From a virus, in IMG/VR virus record IMGVR_UViG_3300009420_001815, positions 1 through 27,960 of that record: 27,960 nt of DNA, one strand, 5' to 3'. Of the stretch, positions 7,046 through 13,460 are shown one piece after another. The position numbers and the translations under genes were made by a program. Each line of letters begins with the position of its first letter. Position 1 is the stretch's first letter. The notes under the pieces are model-generated. The model ran no database searches. It was not told the DNA's origin and saw only the letters and a list, made by a program, of their open reading frames with translations.

Positions 7046-8317
7046 TTACAGTTTTTCGCCTACTTCGAACCCCCTGAACGTTTTGAAGCGTGGGAACCTA
7101 AGACTCCAAACATCATCAGCGTCTTGACTTTGTGTAGCCGCATCAGCTCTAATTTCAACTAACTGGCCAATTACTTCATCTTTAACTGCCCAAACATCCT
7201 TACGCATGTCGTCTGTTAATCCGCTACCAACATTAAGATGGAAATCTTTCCCATCATCGTTGCCTTCAACAATAAACGCACCAAGCATATCAGTATTTTT
7301 ACCTGTACCCTCTTCAACGCCTACTACTGTAAGTGTAACTTCAATAAACGGCTTGATCTTTAACCATGCATGTGAACGTTTACATTTATATCCATCATCC
7401 GCGGGTTTAATCATTAGACCCTCATAGCCTTCGTCTAACGCAAGTTTGTTCATCTCTTTGAACTTTACTTGTCCTTCGTCTAAGTCAAGGTTAACGAGCG
7501 TTGCTTCAACTAATTGAATTCTATGGTTAAACGAGCTACTCAACTGAGTTAGCCTATCACGTCTATCAATAGCAGACATCTTAGTGCCGCCTTCGTTAAA
7601 TTCTTCAAGTGTTAGCATGTCAAATACTGCTAGGTATGAATCCTCGGTCTGAGCGCCTTCTTTCCTATGCACTTGTCTCATAAGTGTCTGGAAGTCTTCC
7701 GACATAACTTCACCATCAAATACTAAGCCTTCAAACTCTGGCTTACTTAATGCTTCGTTAATGTGTGGGAAGTTTTCTAGCAACTTACCATTACGTGAAT
7801 ATAATGTAGCATCACCGTTTTTAACAATAGCAATAACTCTAACGCCATCGTATTTGTATTCAATATAACATACTCCAGCAATCTTCTTAGGATGTTTAGC
7901 ACCGTCATGTGCTAACATACAACCAAATAGTGGAATAGTATCTTTCTTTACTTTGTTAAACAGTTTAGCACCAGTACCACAACGTAGGTCTTTGATAAGA
8001 ATCCTACGGTACCAATCGTTCCATTGGTCAATGTATGACTCGTCTGCTAATTCTTGTATAGCATCACGAGCCGCATGTCCAGTTAACTGTCTTGCAATTA
8101 ACTTGTCTGCAAGTTCTACAAATTGTTCCCATTCAACACCTGTGCCTTGCGTGTCTGTGATAGGCACTTGCTTAACACCAAATGTTACAAGAGGATCAAG
8201 ACACATTGTAGCACCAGTAATAAACTGCTCATTGTTGATGTTATCAGCAAGTACTGATTGCTTGAATAGTGAACTGTTATCGCTCTCTAACTGTTGAATT
8301 ATTTTGTGTGGTGTCAT
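7046..8317 (-). CDS. 30: ATP-dependent DNA ligase (T4 gp30-like)
   Basis: This enzyme seals nicks during lagging-strand synthesis, recombination and repair. The 423-residue protein has an N-terminal helical domain (about 1-125), then the nucleotidyltransferase core with EYKYDGVR (adenylated lysine about 155), YSRNGK, FDGEVM, and EGLMIKP (motif IV/V region), and a C-terminal OB-fold with WLKIKPF. These are the ordered motifs of ATP ligases. I chose the ATG at 8317, not the upstream frame at 8341, because GGGGTGA lies six bases before it and it overlaps the preceding stop as ATGA. The length is somewhat less than T4 gp30 (487). It is the second gene of an operon starting at the 8574-8601 promoter. 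Confidence 0.95.
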   Translation of the reverse strand: MTPHKIIQQLESDNSSLFKQSVLADNINNEQFITGATMCLDPLVTFGVKQVPITDTQGTGVEWEQFVELADKLIARQLTGHAARDAIQELADESYIDQWNDWYRRILIKDLRCGTGAKLFNKVKKDTIPLFGCMLAHDGAKHPKKIAGVCYIEYKYDGVRVIAIVKNGDATLYSRNGKLLENFPHINEALSKPEFEGLVFDGEVMSEDFQTLMRQVHRKEGAQTEDSYLAVFDMLTLEEFNEGGTKMSAIDRRDRLTQLSSSFNHRIQLVEATLVNLDLDEGQVKFKEMNKLALDEGYEGLMIKPADDGYKCKRSHAWLKIKPFIEVTLTVVGVEEGTGKNTDMLGAFIVEGNDDGKDFHLNVGSGLTDDMRKDVWAVKDEVIGQLVEIRADAATQSQDADDVWSLRFPRFKTFRGFEVGEKL

Positions 8318-8538
8318 GATGTCACCCCGTCTATTTCCCAATTGCCGTCATTGTAATCAATGCCTGTTCTACTAGAAACACTTTTAAAAACCCTATCTTC
8401 TAATAGGTAACTTTTAACATGGTCTCTGCTTTCATCAGCGGCTAAACTAGCCAGCCACCATATTGCTTCGAGACTCGAAAGTGGCTCAGAAGCAGGAATG
8501 TCTGTTGCTAAATGGGTTAAATTTAAAGTAAATTTCAT
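8314..8538 (-). CDS. Unknown 74-residue protein, first gene of the ligase operon
   Basis: A short unrecognised protein with a likely central helix (SLEAIWWLASLAADESRDHVKSYLLEDRVFKSV) and no signal peptide. It is preceded by an excellent ribosome-binding site (TAGGAGGA, about five bases before ATG) and a consensus early promoter. Its stop overlaps the ligase start as ATGA. It is therefore certainly translated. It may mainly serve as a strong leader cistron for ligase, or be an early takeover protein; sequence alone gives no function. Confidence 0.8.
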   Translation of the reverse strand: MKFTLNLTHLATDIPASEPLSSLEAIWWLASLAADESRDHVKSYLLEDRVFKSVSSRTGIDYNDGNWEIDGVTS

Positions 8539-8573
8539 AAAATCCTCCTACAAATTAATTAACTTATGTACAT

Positions 8574-8601
8574 ATTATAGCAAATATTAGCTATTTGTCA
8601 A
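8574..8601 (-). promoter_or_regulatory. Sigma70-type early promoter of the ligase operon
   Basis: On the minus strand GGTTGACA, a 16-base spacer and TGCTATAAT (extended -10). Predicted start about 8567, giving a leader of about 28 bases with TAGGAGGA before the ATG at 8538. Confidence 0.9.
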
Positions 8602-8604
8602 CCA

Positions 8605-8793
8605 TTAAAGTGTACTGTTTGTGGTGTATATCTCAATATCCGCACCATTTGTAGTGTTTAAAGTGTGCATAATTAGGTCTACAGTACCGTTATTGTCTAT
8701 ATCGTGCATAAACCCAGCAGTATCCTTATGCAGATTGTTAACTTCGTTAGCCTTCGTGTACGCCAAGTATGCCTGGGTTAATCCATTCTGCAT
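8605..8793 (-). CDS. Possible small protein with calcium-loop-like motif
   Basis: An open frame of up to 71 residues; the first ATG (8820) lies deep inside the upstream gene, so the ATG at 8793 or a TTG further in are alternatives. The C-terminal half contains DIDNNGTVDLI, which resembles the DxDxxGxxD loop of FG-GAP, dockerin or EF-hand repeats. No signal peptide. It overlaps the preceding gene by about 47 bases and ends just upstream of the ligase-operon promoter. No clear ribosome-binding site. It could be a remnant of a longer protein. Confidence that it is a real gene is moderate to low. Confidence 0.4.
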   Translation of the reverse strand: MQNGLTQAYLAYTKANEVNNLHKDTAGFMHDIDNNGTVDLIMHTLNTTNGADIEIYTTNSTL

Positions 8794-9001
8794 ACAATCC
8801 GTTTTTGTCAAGAATATCAACTACAATTTGGTTAACACCAAACAGTCCAAAGCCTTGATCATAGTAATCGGCCCATTGAGTTGAATCATTGTATTCTGCA
8901 CTAATACGGAAAAACCTATCGTCGCCATAGTCGTCGCCTTCTATAACTGGTGCACCGAGGTTTTTTAAAGCAGTAAAAGCCTTTTTATAATTACGTTGCA
9001 T
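8747..9001 (-). CDS. Unknown 84-residue protein
   Basis: An acidic, aromatic-rich small protein (DYGDDRFFRISAEYND, WADYYDQGFGLFGVN, LYAEWINPG). I recall similar short proteins in marine T4-like phages, always without known function. It starts three bases after the preceding gene's stop, which implies translation from the same message driven by the promoter at 9298-9325. No strong ribosome-binding site is seen, consistent with coupling. No catalytic motif is recognised. Confidence 0.75.
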   Translation of the reverse strand: MQRNYKKAFTALKNLGAPVIEGDDYGDDRFFRISAEYNDSTQWADYYDQGFGLFGVNQIVVDILDKNGLYAEWINPGILGVHEG

Positions 9002-9004
9002 TTG

Positions 9005-9262
9005 TTAAACGGCTTCTATCATTGAAAGCGGAACATTGTAACTACCTTGCGGAAGTTGGACAATTGCTTTCTTGATGTTTATTTTTGTAACAGTACCCAA
9101 AGTTTTTTTAGTCTTTTGGACAACGTATACTTTATCACCAATTGAAATACTAGTTTTAGCATTCATCACTTTCACAGCACTAATATAAGCACCAAGTTCG
9201 TTAAGTTCTGCTAAACTAAAGTTACCACTTTGAATGGCTTTTTTAATATCTATCATGTTCAT
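9005..9262 (-). CDS. Unknown 85-residue protein with SH3/KOW-like C-terminal half
   Basis: The protein has a short helical N-terminal part (IKKAIQSGNFSLAELNELGAYISAV) and a beta-rich C-terminal part (SIGDKVYVVQKTKKTLGTVTKINIKKAIVQL). The latter has the look of a small SH3- or KOW-type barrel, as found in RNA- or ribosome-binding proteins. That fold suggestion rests on pattern, not alignment. A clear ribosome-binding site (GGTAGGAG) lies about seven bases upstream and a consensus early promoter above it, so strong immediate-early expression is expected. A second in-frame ATG two codons on could also serve as the start. Confidence 0.8.
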   Translation of the reverse strand: MNMIDIKKAIQSGNFSLAELNELGAYISAVKVMNAKTSISIGDKVYVVQKTKKTLGTVTKINIKKAIVQLPQGSYNVPLSMIEAV

Positions 9263-9297
9263 ATAAAAACTCCTACCTTTTTATTTAATATACAACT

Positions 9298-9325
9298 ATT
9301 ATAGCAAATATCTAGTTTTTGTCAA
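9298..9325 (-). promoter_or_regulatory. Sigma70-type early promoter
   Basis: GGTTGACA, a 16-base spacer and TTGCTATAAT on the minus strand; full -35, full -10 and extended -10. Predicted start about 9291. Drives the 85- and 84-residue genes. Confidence 0.9.
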
Positions 9326-9329
9326 CCGC

Positions 9330-9566
9330 TTATTTGCTATCAGTAATAGTGTATCGTTTTAAGTCAATGCCTAATCGTGCCTTTAGCATGTTATCCAGGA
9401 TAGGCAAGTAACCATTATAAAATGCAGTAGCTTCTTCAAAATTTAATTCTATATCAAATTCGGCTACTGTTGAAGGTCGTGTGTCAGCTCCACTAGTGTT
9501 ATTAAGCCAGTCAGCAGTAAATGTATTACCTGGAACAGGGTCGATACGTTTTACTGATATCATCAT
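9330..9566 (-). CDS. Unknown 78-residue protein
   Basis: A small acidic protein with a likely alpha-helical C-terminal half (FDIELNFEEATAFYNGYLPI, then a stretch ending RLGIDLKRY). I do not recognise it. The ATG at 9566 is preferred to the one at 9575, because the AAGGA ribosome-binding site would abut the earlier codon but is well spaced for the later one; another ATG follows immediately. No clear promoter lies directly upstream, so it is probably transcribed from 9870-9897 with the preceding gene. An imperfect palindrome lies between the two genes. Confidence 0.65.
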   Translation of the reverse strand: MMISVKRIDPVPGNTFTADWLNNTSGADTRPSTVAEFDIELNFEEATAFYNGYLPILDNMLKARLGIDLKRYTITDSK

Positions 9567-9645
9567 TGCAATCATCCTTATAGTCTATGTTGTGTGTAAA
9601 TTCTACTAGATTTTACGCAAATAAGTTATGCCATGTGTAAATTAG

Positions 9646-9837
9646 TTAGTTTATTACTTGCACAATGTAAGCGGGTTTAGTTGGATCAATGATTAGATCT
9701 AGATTTGAAACTGCTATTGGCATACCTGGGCGCCATCCTTTAGCACGATCATATTGGTTGAAGTGCTCAACGAATGCGGCTTCTAGTTGTACTTCTTGTT
9801 GTGTATCAATGCAAAGCTCTTGTCGTATAGTAGGCAT
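9646..9837 (-). CDS. Unknown 63-residue protein
   Basis: A very small soluble protein of unknown function (FVEHFNQYDRAKGWRPGMPI in the centre). No motif is recognised. It is supported as a gene by its position about 26 bases below a strong early promoter start site and by AGAGAAG before the ATG. Its size and early promoter fit a host-takeover or counter-defence protein, which is only a guess from position. Confidence 0.7.
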   Translation of the reverse strand: MPTIRQELCIDTQQEVQLEAAFVEHFNQYDRAKGWRPGMPIAVSNLDLIIDPTKPAYIVQVIN

Positions 9838-9869
9838 ATACTGCTTCTCTTTTGCGTAAGTAAGTGTAT

Positions 9870-9897
9870 ATTATACTACAATACCAGTTTTTGTCAA
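9870..9897 (-). promoter_or_regulatory. Sigma70-type early promoter
   Basis: GGTTGACA, 16 bases, TATAAT on the minus strand, without an extended -10. Predicted start about 9863. It drives the 63-residue gene and faces away from the plus-strand gene at 9923. Confidence 0.88.
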
Positions 9898-9906
9898 CCG
9901 TTTTAG

Positions 9907-9914
9907 GCTAAATA
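9907..9914 (+). promoter_or_regulatory. Possible late promoter box
   Basis: GCTAAATA on the plus strand, eight bases before the ATG at 9923. It matches TATAAATA at six of eight positions and has the short box-to-ATG distance seen at other late genes here. It is the only promoter-like signal before this gene. Confidence 0.4.
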
Positions 9915-9922
9915 GTCATATA

Positions 9923-10558
9923 ATGTCCAATAAAACTCCCAATAAAACTTTTATTTTTCAGGCGGATGCTGTGGTTTGTATAGATTGTTGGGGTATGCCA
10001 GTATGGAATACCTTAGACTTTGATAGTCATGCAGACTTCACTGCTAAACATTTTGAAGCATATTTGAATGATTTTTTAAAAGGATTTGAACCAGCACTAA
10101 ACAGATACTGCTTTGATACATTTATAAGTGCAACATACAAGAATGGCGGACTAGAACAAGAACCTGGCTTTTCTCCACTGCATAAAAGATACAAGTACAA
10201 TTGTAATCCTGAGTGGGTAATGTTACATGATGCACAAATGAAAGATATAGTTAGTATGGTTCCGAAGAATGGTAAAATAATTGTAGGTGGCGGATCATGG
10301 GGTCACTGTTCTCATAATAGACCAGTTGGTATTAGGAACTTATTAAGAGAAGGCTTTAGAGTATTTACTAATAGCCATTTAGTATTTCGTGAATCGGAAG
10401 CCATTAACTATACCTATGAAGGCAATCATGGCGCATTGCCTCTAGAATACTTCATATTGGACGATATACTATGGTCCAGATGCTACGATGAAGGTCATTA
10501 CTACGATCACTTATATGAAGGAATGATACACCCTGGCATACCTACAAAAAATACTTAG
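9923..10558 (+). CDS. Unknown 211-residue protein on plus strand
   Basis: The second plus-strand gene. The protein is soluble, with an N-terminal FIFQADAVVCIDCWGMPVW and a central IIVGGGSWGHCSHNRPVGIRNLL that together look like an alpha/beta fold, rather like a hydrolase or nucleotide-binding enzyme; the cysteine, histidine and glycine placement does not identify a family. No signal peptide. Histidine- and tyrosine-rich C-terminal part (YDEGHYYDHLYEG). It is preceded by a weak late-type box and no Shine-Dalgarno sequence. Its stop overlaps the stop of convergent thyX by about three bases, with no terminator between. Late timing and a virion or lysis-stage role are possible but unproven. Confidence 0.8.
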   Translation: MSNKTPNKTFIFQADAVVCIDCWGMPVWNTLDFDSHADFTAKHFEAYLNDFLKGFEPALNRYCFDTFISATYKNGGLEQEPGFSPLHKRYKYNCNPEWVMLHDAQMKDIVSMVPKNGKIIVGGGSWGHCSHNRPVGIRNLLREGFRVFTNSHLVFRESEAINYTYEGNHGALPLEYFILDDILWSRCYDEGHYYDHLYEGMIHPGIPTKNT

Positions 10559-11229
10559 ATCGCGTTGTTTTTAAAATCTTCTGCTAATGGGAATATTTTA
10601 GTAATAGCATCTGCTACAGCATGAGCTAATTCCATGTGTTCTAATTGTGTTCCATTAGCACCACGTAACTCTATATAATGTATCCAACTACGCAACGTAC
10701 CATTAACGTACAGGCGGCTTAACGTGTTTCCTTCAGGTAGTACTACTCTGGCCTGCTCTTTAGCAATACCTTTGCTTACAGCGAAGTTGTATGCGTCTAA
10801 GGCGGCGTCTATAACTCGTTGTTGCCTGTTTTTCCATTCGCCTTGAAGTACGGAATGTCCATCCATCTCAGGATCAAGTTCAATACTGTTTTGTCTATTA
10901 ACAGGATCTTGCAATCGTGCTTGTCTAATTTCAAACGACAAGTCTTTTGTTGGATCTGCATAACGCTGACTAAACTCTTGGAAACTAAAACTTCTATGCC
11001 TTAGCAATTGCCTAGCGATGTCCCTAGTTGTCTCTATTTCCAAACATGCTGAAACCATTTCTAGTGGGCTCCAATGTTTGTGCTTCATAAGATACTTAAC
11101 AAGTTTTTCATTTGTTTCTTTATTGTTTTGATTCTCTGGATTGCTTACTCTTGCACAATAGGCAATCAAGTCTAATGCTGACTCGTTATAATCTGGTGCT
11201 TGGCTGTGACTAATAATCTTTACTTTCAT
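10555..11229 (-). CDS. thyX: Flavin-dependent thymidylate synthase
   Basis: The enzyme makes dTMP from dUMP using methylene-tetrahydrofolate and reduced FAD, without producing dihydrofolate. The ThyX signature RHRx7S is present (RHRSFSFQEFS at 77-87), followed by QRYADP. HWSPLEM near 52 and the C-terminal RSWIHYIELR with QLEHMELA are other family landmarks. The length of 224 is typical. Its ATG overlaps the preceding stop as ATGA, making it the last gene of the UvsW-MetK operon. SHMT encoded at 4925-6061 makes its folate substrate. Common in marine phages, where dTMP supply matters for AT-rich genomes. Firm identification. Confidence 0.96.
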   Translation of the reverse strand: MKVKIISHSQAPDYNESALDLIAYCARVSNPENQNNKETNEKLVKYLMKHKHWSPLEMVSACLEIETTRDIARQLLRHRSFSFQEFSQRYADPTKDLSFEIRQARLQDPVNRQNSIELDPEMDGHSVLQGEWKNRQQRVIDAALDAYNFAVSKGIAKEQARVVLPEGNTLSRLYVNGTLRSWIHYIELRGANGTQLEHMELAHAVADAITKIFPLAEDFKNNAI

Positions 11230-11933
11230 ATTCCTGCTTCCTTACATGTGAATTGTATTCTTTCTACTTCTTCTGGACTCTTAGCAAAAACGCTTAACCA
11301 AAACTTTGCTTCAATAATATGATTAACCATACCAATTTGCTCATTGTTAAATCTAGTTAATAATGACCCACCTGTCTCACTTAAATAAAGTAACCAAGGA
11401 GAGATTTTTGCACTACGCAAATCATATACTGCTCTTGCACTACTTACTGTATTAAAATAGTCTTGCCAATCGCAGTTGTTTTCTTCACCCCATGTTGCTA
11501 GATACATAATGTTACGTTCTAACGCTCGGAGACCTGATTCTTTTCTAACATACTGCAACAAGAACTCATCATACACAGAATCCTTACTCCAGTCTGCTAA
11601 CTTCTTTGCTTCATTAATTAACCAAGCGGCAAACTTCTCAGGTTCTAAGTAATCATTTAACACACAACTCCTACCAAACTTCGTAAACCCTTCATAGTAC
11701 TGACTACGAATAAAGTCTTCCATTGATTTACTTTTAGTTGCAGAAGTGTTTAACTCATAAAACAGTTGAAACACTCTATAACCTAATCTAATGTGTGTTA
11801 GGTCTTTGTCTGCCCAACGTCTTTTTTTAGGACACATATGGACACTCAAAGTTCTGTCAGATTTAAACCCTTTGTTACACCACTTGCATTGTGGATTACT
11901 TTCCGAAGATGTCTTTGATTGTTTTGTCGTCAT
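11226..11933 (-). CDS. Unknown protein with N-terminal zinc finger
   Basis: About 235 residues from the ATG at 11933, which is chosen because AAAGG lies about nine bases upstream and the earlier codon at 11951 is a TTG. The N terminus carries a C-x2-C ... H-x-C type zinc finger (CKWCNKGFKSDRTLSVHMC), followed by a basic patch (PKKRR), both suggesting nucleic-acid binding. The rest is helical and tryptophan-rich without a known domain. It overlaps the preceding gene by 38 bases and thyX by four. A DNA-, RNA- or replisome-binding function is plausible from the finger and the context beside recombination genes, but not shown. Confidence 0.8.
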   Translation of the reverse strand: MTTKQSKTSSESNPQCKWCNKGFKSDRTLSVHMCPKKRRWADKDLTHIRLGYRVFQLFYELNTSATKSKSMEDFIRSQYYEGFTKFGRSCVLNDYLEPEKFAAWLINEAKKLADWSKDSVYDEFLLQYVRKESGLRALERNIMYLATWGEENNCDWQDYFNTVSSARAVYDLRSAKISPWLLYLSETGGSLLTRFNNEQIGMVNHIIEAKFWLSVFAKSPEEVERIQFTCKEAGI

Positions 11934-12366
11934 ATCCGTTTGCCTTTGCAAAATCTTTTAAATCGTCTTTACTGTTTATACTTAGCATTAGCTCTAGTTC
12001 GTCGCTCTTAAGATGTGGGTAAACACTTAGTATAAATGCACTTACTTTATCCTTTTTCTTTCTACTGTTTGGTGGCTTAATGTAAGGGTGGAACTCAATC
12101 TTGCCTGTGCCACATGCACTTAATAGTAACCACTGCAACTCTGGATGCTTATAAATATCTTCAAAGTCTTTGTTTACTAATTCATTAACCATAAACAAAA
12201 AGTTTGGAGCGTTTTTTCCTTGAACACTACTAGCATACCTCATCATCATCCAAGTACTAAATGCTTTTTGCTTTTCTGGAGTTAATTGATTATACCAGCC
12301 TTTGTTTCTCTTGTCCAAAGCCGCCATAACTTCTTTTAATGGTAATGCTGGTGCCTTCTTAGCCAT
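11896..12366 (-). CDS. Possible clamp-loader small subunit (gp62-like)
   Basis: A 156-residue, lysine-rich helical protein. The pattern WYNQLTPEKQKAFSTWMMMRYASS, then VNELVNKDFEDIYKHPELQW, then LELMLSINSKDDLKDFAKANGY matches my memory of clamp-loader small subunits in marine T4-like phages, which are poorly conserved with T4 gp62 (187 residues). No catalytic motif is expected in that subunit. Against this, the gp44 partner gene is not in the window and gp62 is usually its neighbour. The start overlaps the MtnN stop by eight bases. Treat as a moderately supported suggestion; otherwise a conserved unknown. Confidence 0.75.
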   Translation of the reverse strand: MAKKAPALPLKEVMAALDKRNKGWYNQLTPEKQKAFSTWMMMRYASSVQGKNAPNFLFMVNELVNKDFEDIYKHPELQWLLLSACGTGKIEFHPYIKPPNSRKKKDKVSAFILSVYPHLKSDELELMLSINSKDDLKDFAKANGYDDKTIKDIFGK

Positions 12367-12919
12367 TCGTTAATCTCTCATACTGTTCAATGTAATGTGG
12401 TTCTCCATTAGCAACATTCTCATGCCAATCATCTTTAGATTCTTCGTTTGCATTATCACTTACATACTTGTAACAATGAAACTTTATATCTCTGTCTGCT
12501 TTAATAACTGCTTTTGCAATAGCATAGGCTTCCATATCAACAACATCTGATTTTATTGTTAAGTCAGAATCTGTAACAAAGTTGTCGCCTGTGCTACATA
12601 TTAATGCATCATACTGAAAGCAAATTGTCGTGTAATGCTCAAAAGGAGTTATACCTTCTTGTACTCCCATCGGTTGACATAACATATCACGTTGTACAAA
12701 ATTACCTACATGATGTAGTCCGCCTAAATCATGCGTTATTCCGCCCACCGTTCCAAAATTATATACATGCTCACATTCCGGATAACGTTCTAATAATGTT
12801 GCTGTTGTGACTGCCGCATTAACCTTACCTACTCCTGTAAAAAATACGTTGTCCCATTTAGCCATTGCAGGGGCTTCTTGCTCTAATGCTATCAAAATTA
12901 TATCTTTAATACTATTCAC
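12359..12919 (-). CDS. mtnN: 5'-methylthioadenosine/S-adenosylhomocysteine nucleosidase
   Basis: The enzyme cleaves adenine from S-adenosylhomocysteine, methylthioadenosine or 5'-deoxyadenosine, relieving product inhibition of SAM-dependent enzymes. Family residues are visible: the N-terminal acid in ALEQEAP (equivalent of E. coli Glu12), GVGKVNAA, NFGTVGG, VDMEAYAIAKA (Glu174 equivalent, contacts ribose) and VSDNANEE (catalytic aspartate). At 186 residues it is shorter than the usual 230, mostly in loops after the GTVGG strand. No ATG exists at the 5' end; a GTG at 12919, overlapping the Apt stop, or a TTG at 12931 must be the start. It directly follows apt, whose substrate is the adenine it releases. 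Confidence 0.88.
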   Translation of the reverse strand: MNSIKDIILIALEQEAPAMAKWDNVFFTGVGKVNAAVTTATLLERYPECEHVYNFGTVGGITHDLGGLHHVGNFVQRDMLCQPMGVQEGITPFEHYTTICFQYDALICSTGDNFVTDSDLTIKSDVVDMEAYAIAKAVIKADRDIKFHCYKYVSDNANEESKDDWHENVANGEPHYIEQYERLTNG

Positions 12920-13460
12920 CTTCGAATTCAATTAGTTTATTTACGTTATATCCTTGTTCTTTTATTATAGCACACCCACCCAGATCGGGCAAGTCTATTA
13001 CTGCAAGTATTAGTATATTTTCTTTAGGCACATTAAAACATTCGTGTACTAAATCCGCACAGGCTAGTGCTGTTCCACCTGTTGCAATTAAATCATCTAT
13101 AATAACAATATTGTCGTGCTCAGTTATATCTGTAACCTTTTGTATTTCTAAACTTGTACTTCCGTACTCTAGATCAAAATCACGTTTATATGTTTCGTTT
13201 GGCAACTTGCCTGGTTTCCTTGCCATTACAAACGGAATACCTAAGTCTCTGGCAATTGGTGCTCCAAAAACAAATCCTCTACTTTCAATACCAATAATTT
13301 TAGTAGCATTCATAGATAATGATGTTAAATCCATCAATGCTTTATTAAATGCTAGTGGTTCTTCTATTAGGCTAGTTATATCTCTAAACTGTATACCTGG
13401 AATAGGAAAGTCTGGAACAGTTCTTATGATTTTTTTCAAATCAATATCATAACTGCTCAT
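12912..13460 (-). CDS. apt: Adenine phosphoribosyltransferase
   Basis: The enzyme converts adenine and PRPP to AMP and pyrophosphate. The family landmarks are complete: DFPIPGIQFRDITSL at 17-31, GIESRGFVFGAP at 58-68, RKPGKLPNET, and the PRPP-binding loop VIIDDLIATGGTA at about 119-131. The 182 residues match bacterial Apt. The ATG at 13460 overlaps the metK stop as ATGA and is preferred to a frame extension at 13484. It lies between metK and mtnN in the same operon, so it can recycle adenine released by MtnN from SAH. This turns a SAM-using process into a supply of AMP, possibly useful for an AT-rich genome. Identification is firm. Confidence 0.95.
   Translation of the reverse strand: MSSYDIDLKKIIRTVPDFPIPGIQFRDITSLIEEPLAFNKALMDLTSLSMNATKIIGIESRGFVFGAPIARDLGIPFVMARKPGKLPNETYKRDFDLEYGSTSLEIQKVTDITEHDNIVIIDDLIATGGTALACADLVHECFNVPKENILILAVIDLPDLGGCAIIKEQGYNVNKLIEFEGE

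Noticed and set aside
12604-12810. Plus-strand TTGACA around 12673 as a promoter
   Set aside because: No matching -10 and it lies within mtnN coding sequence.
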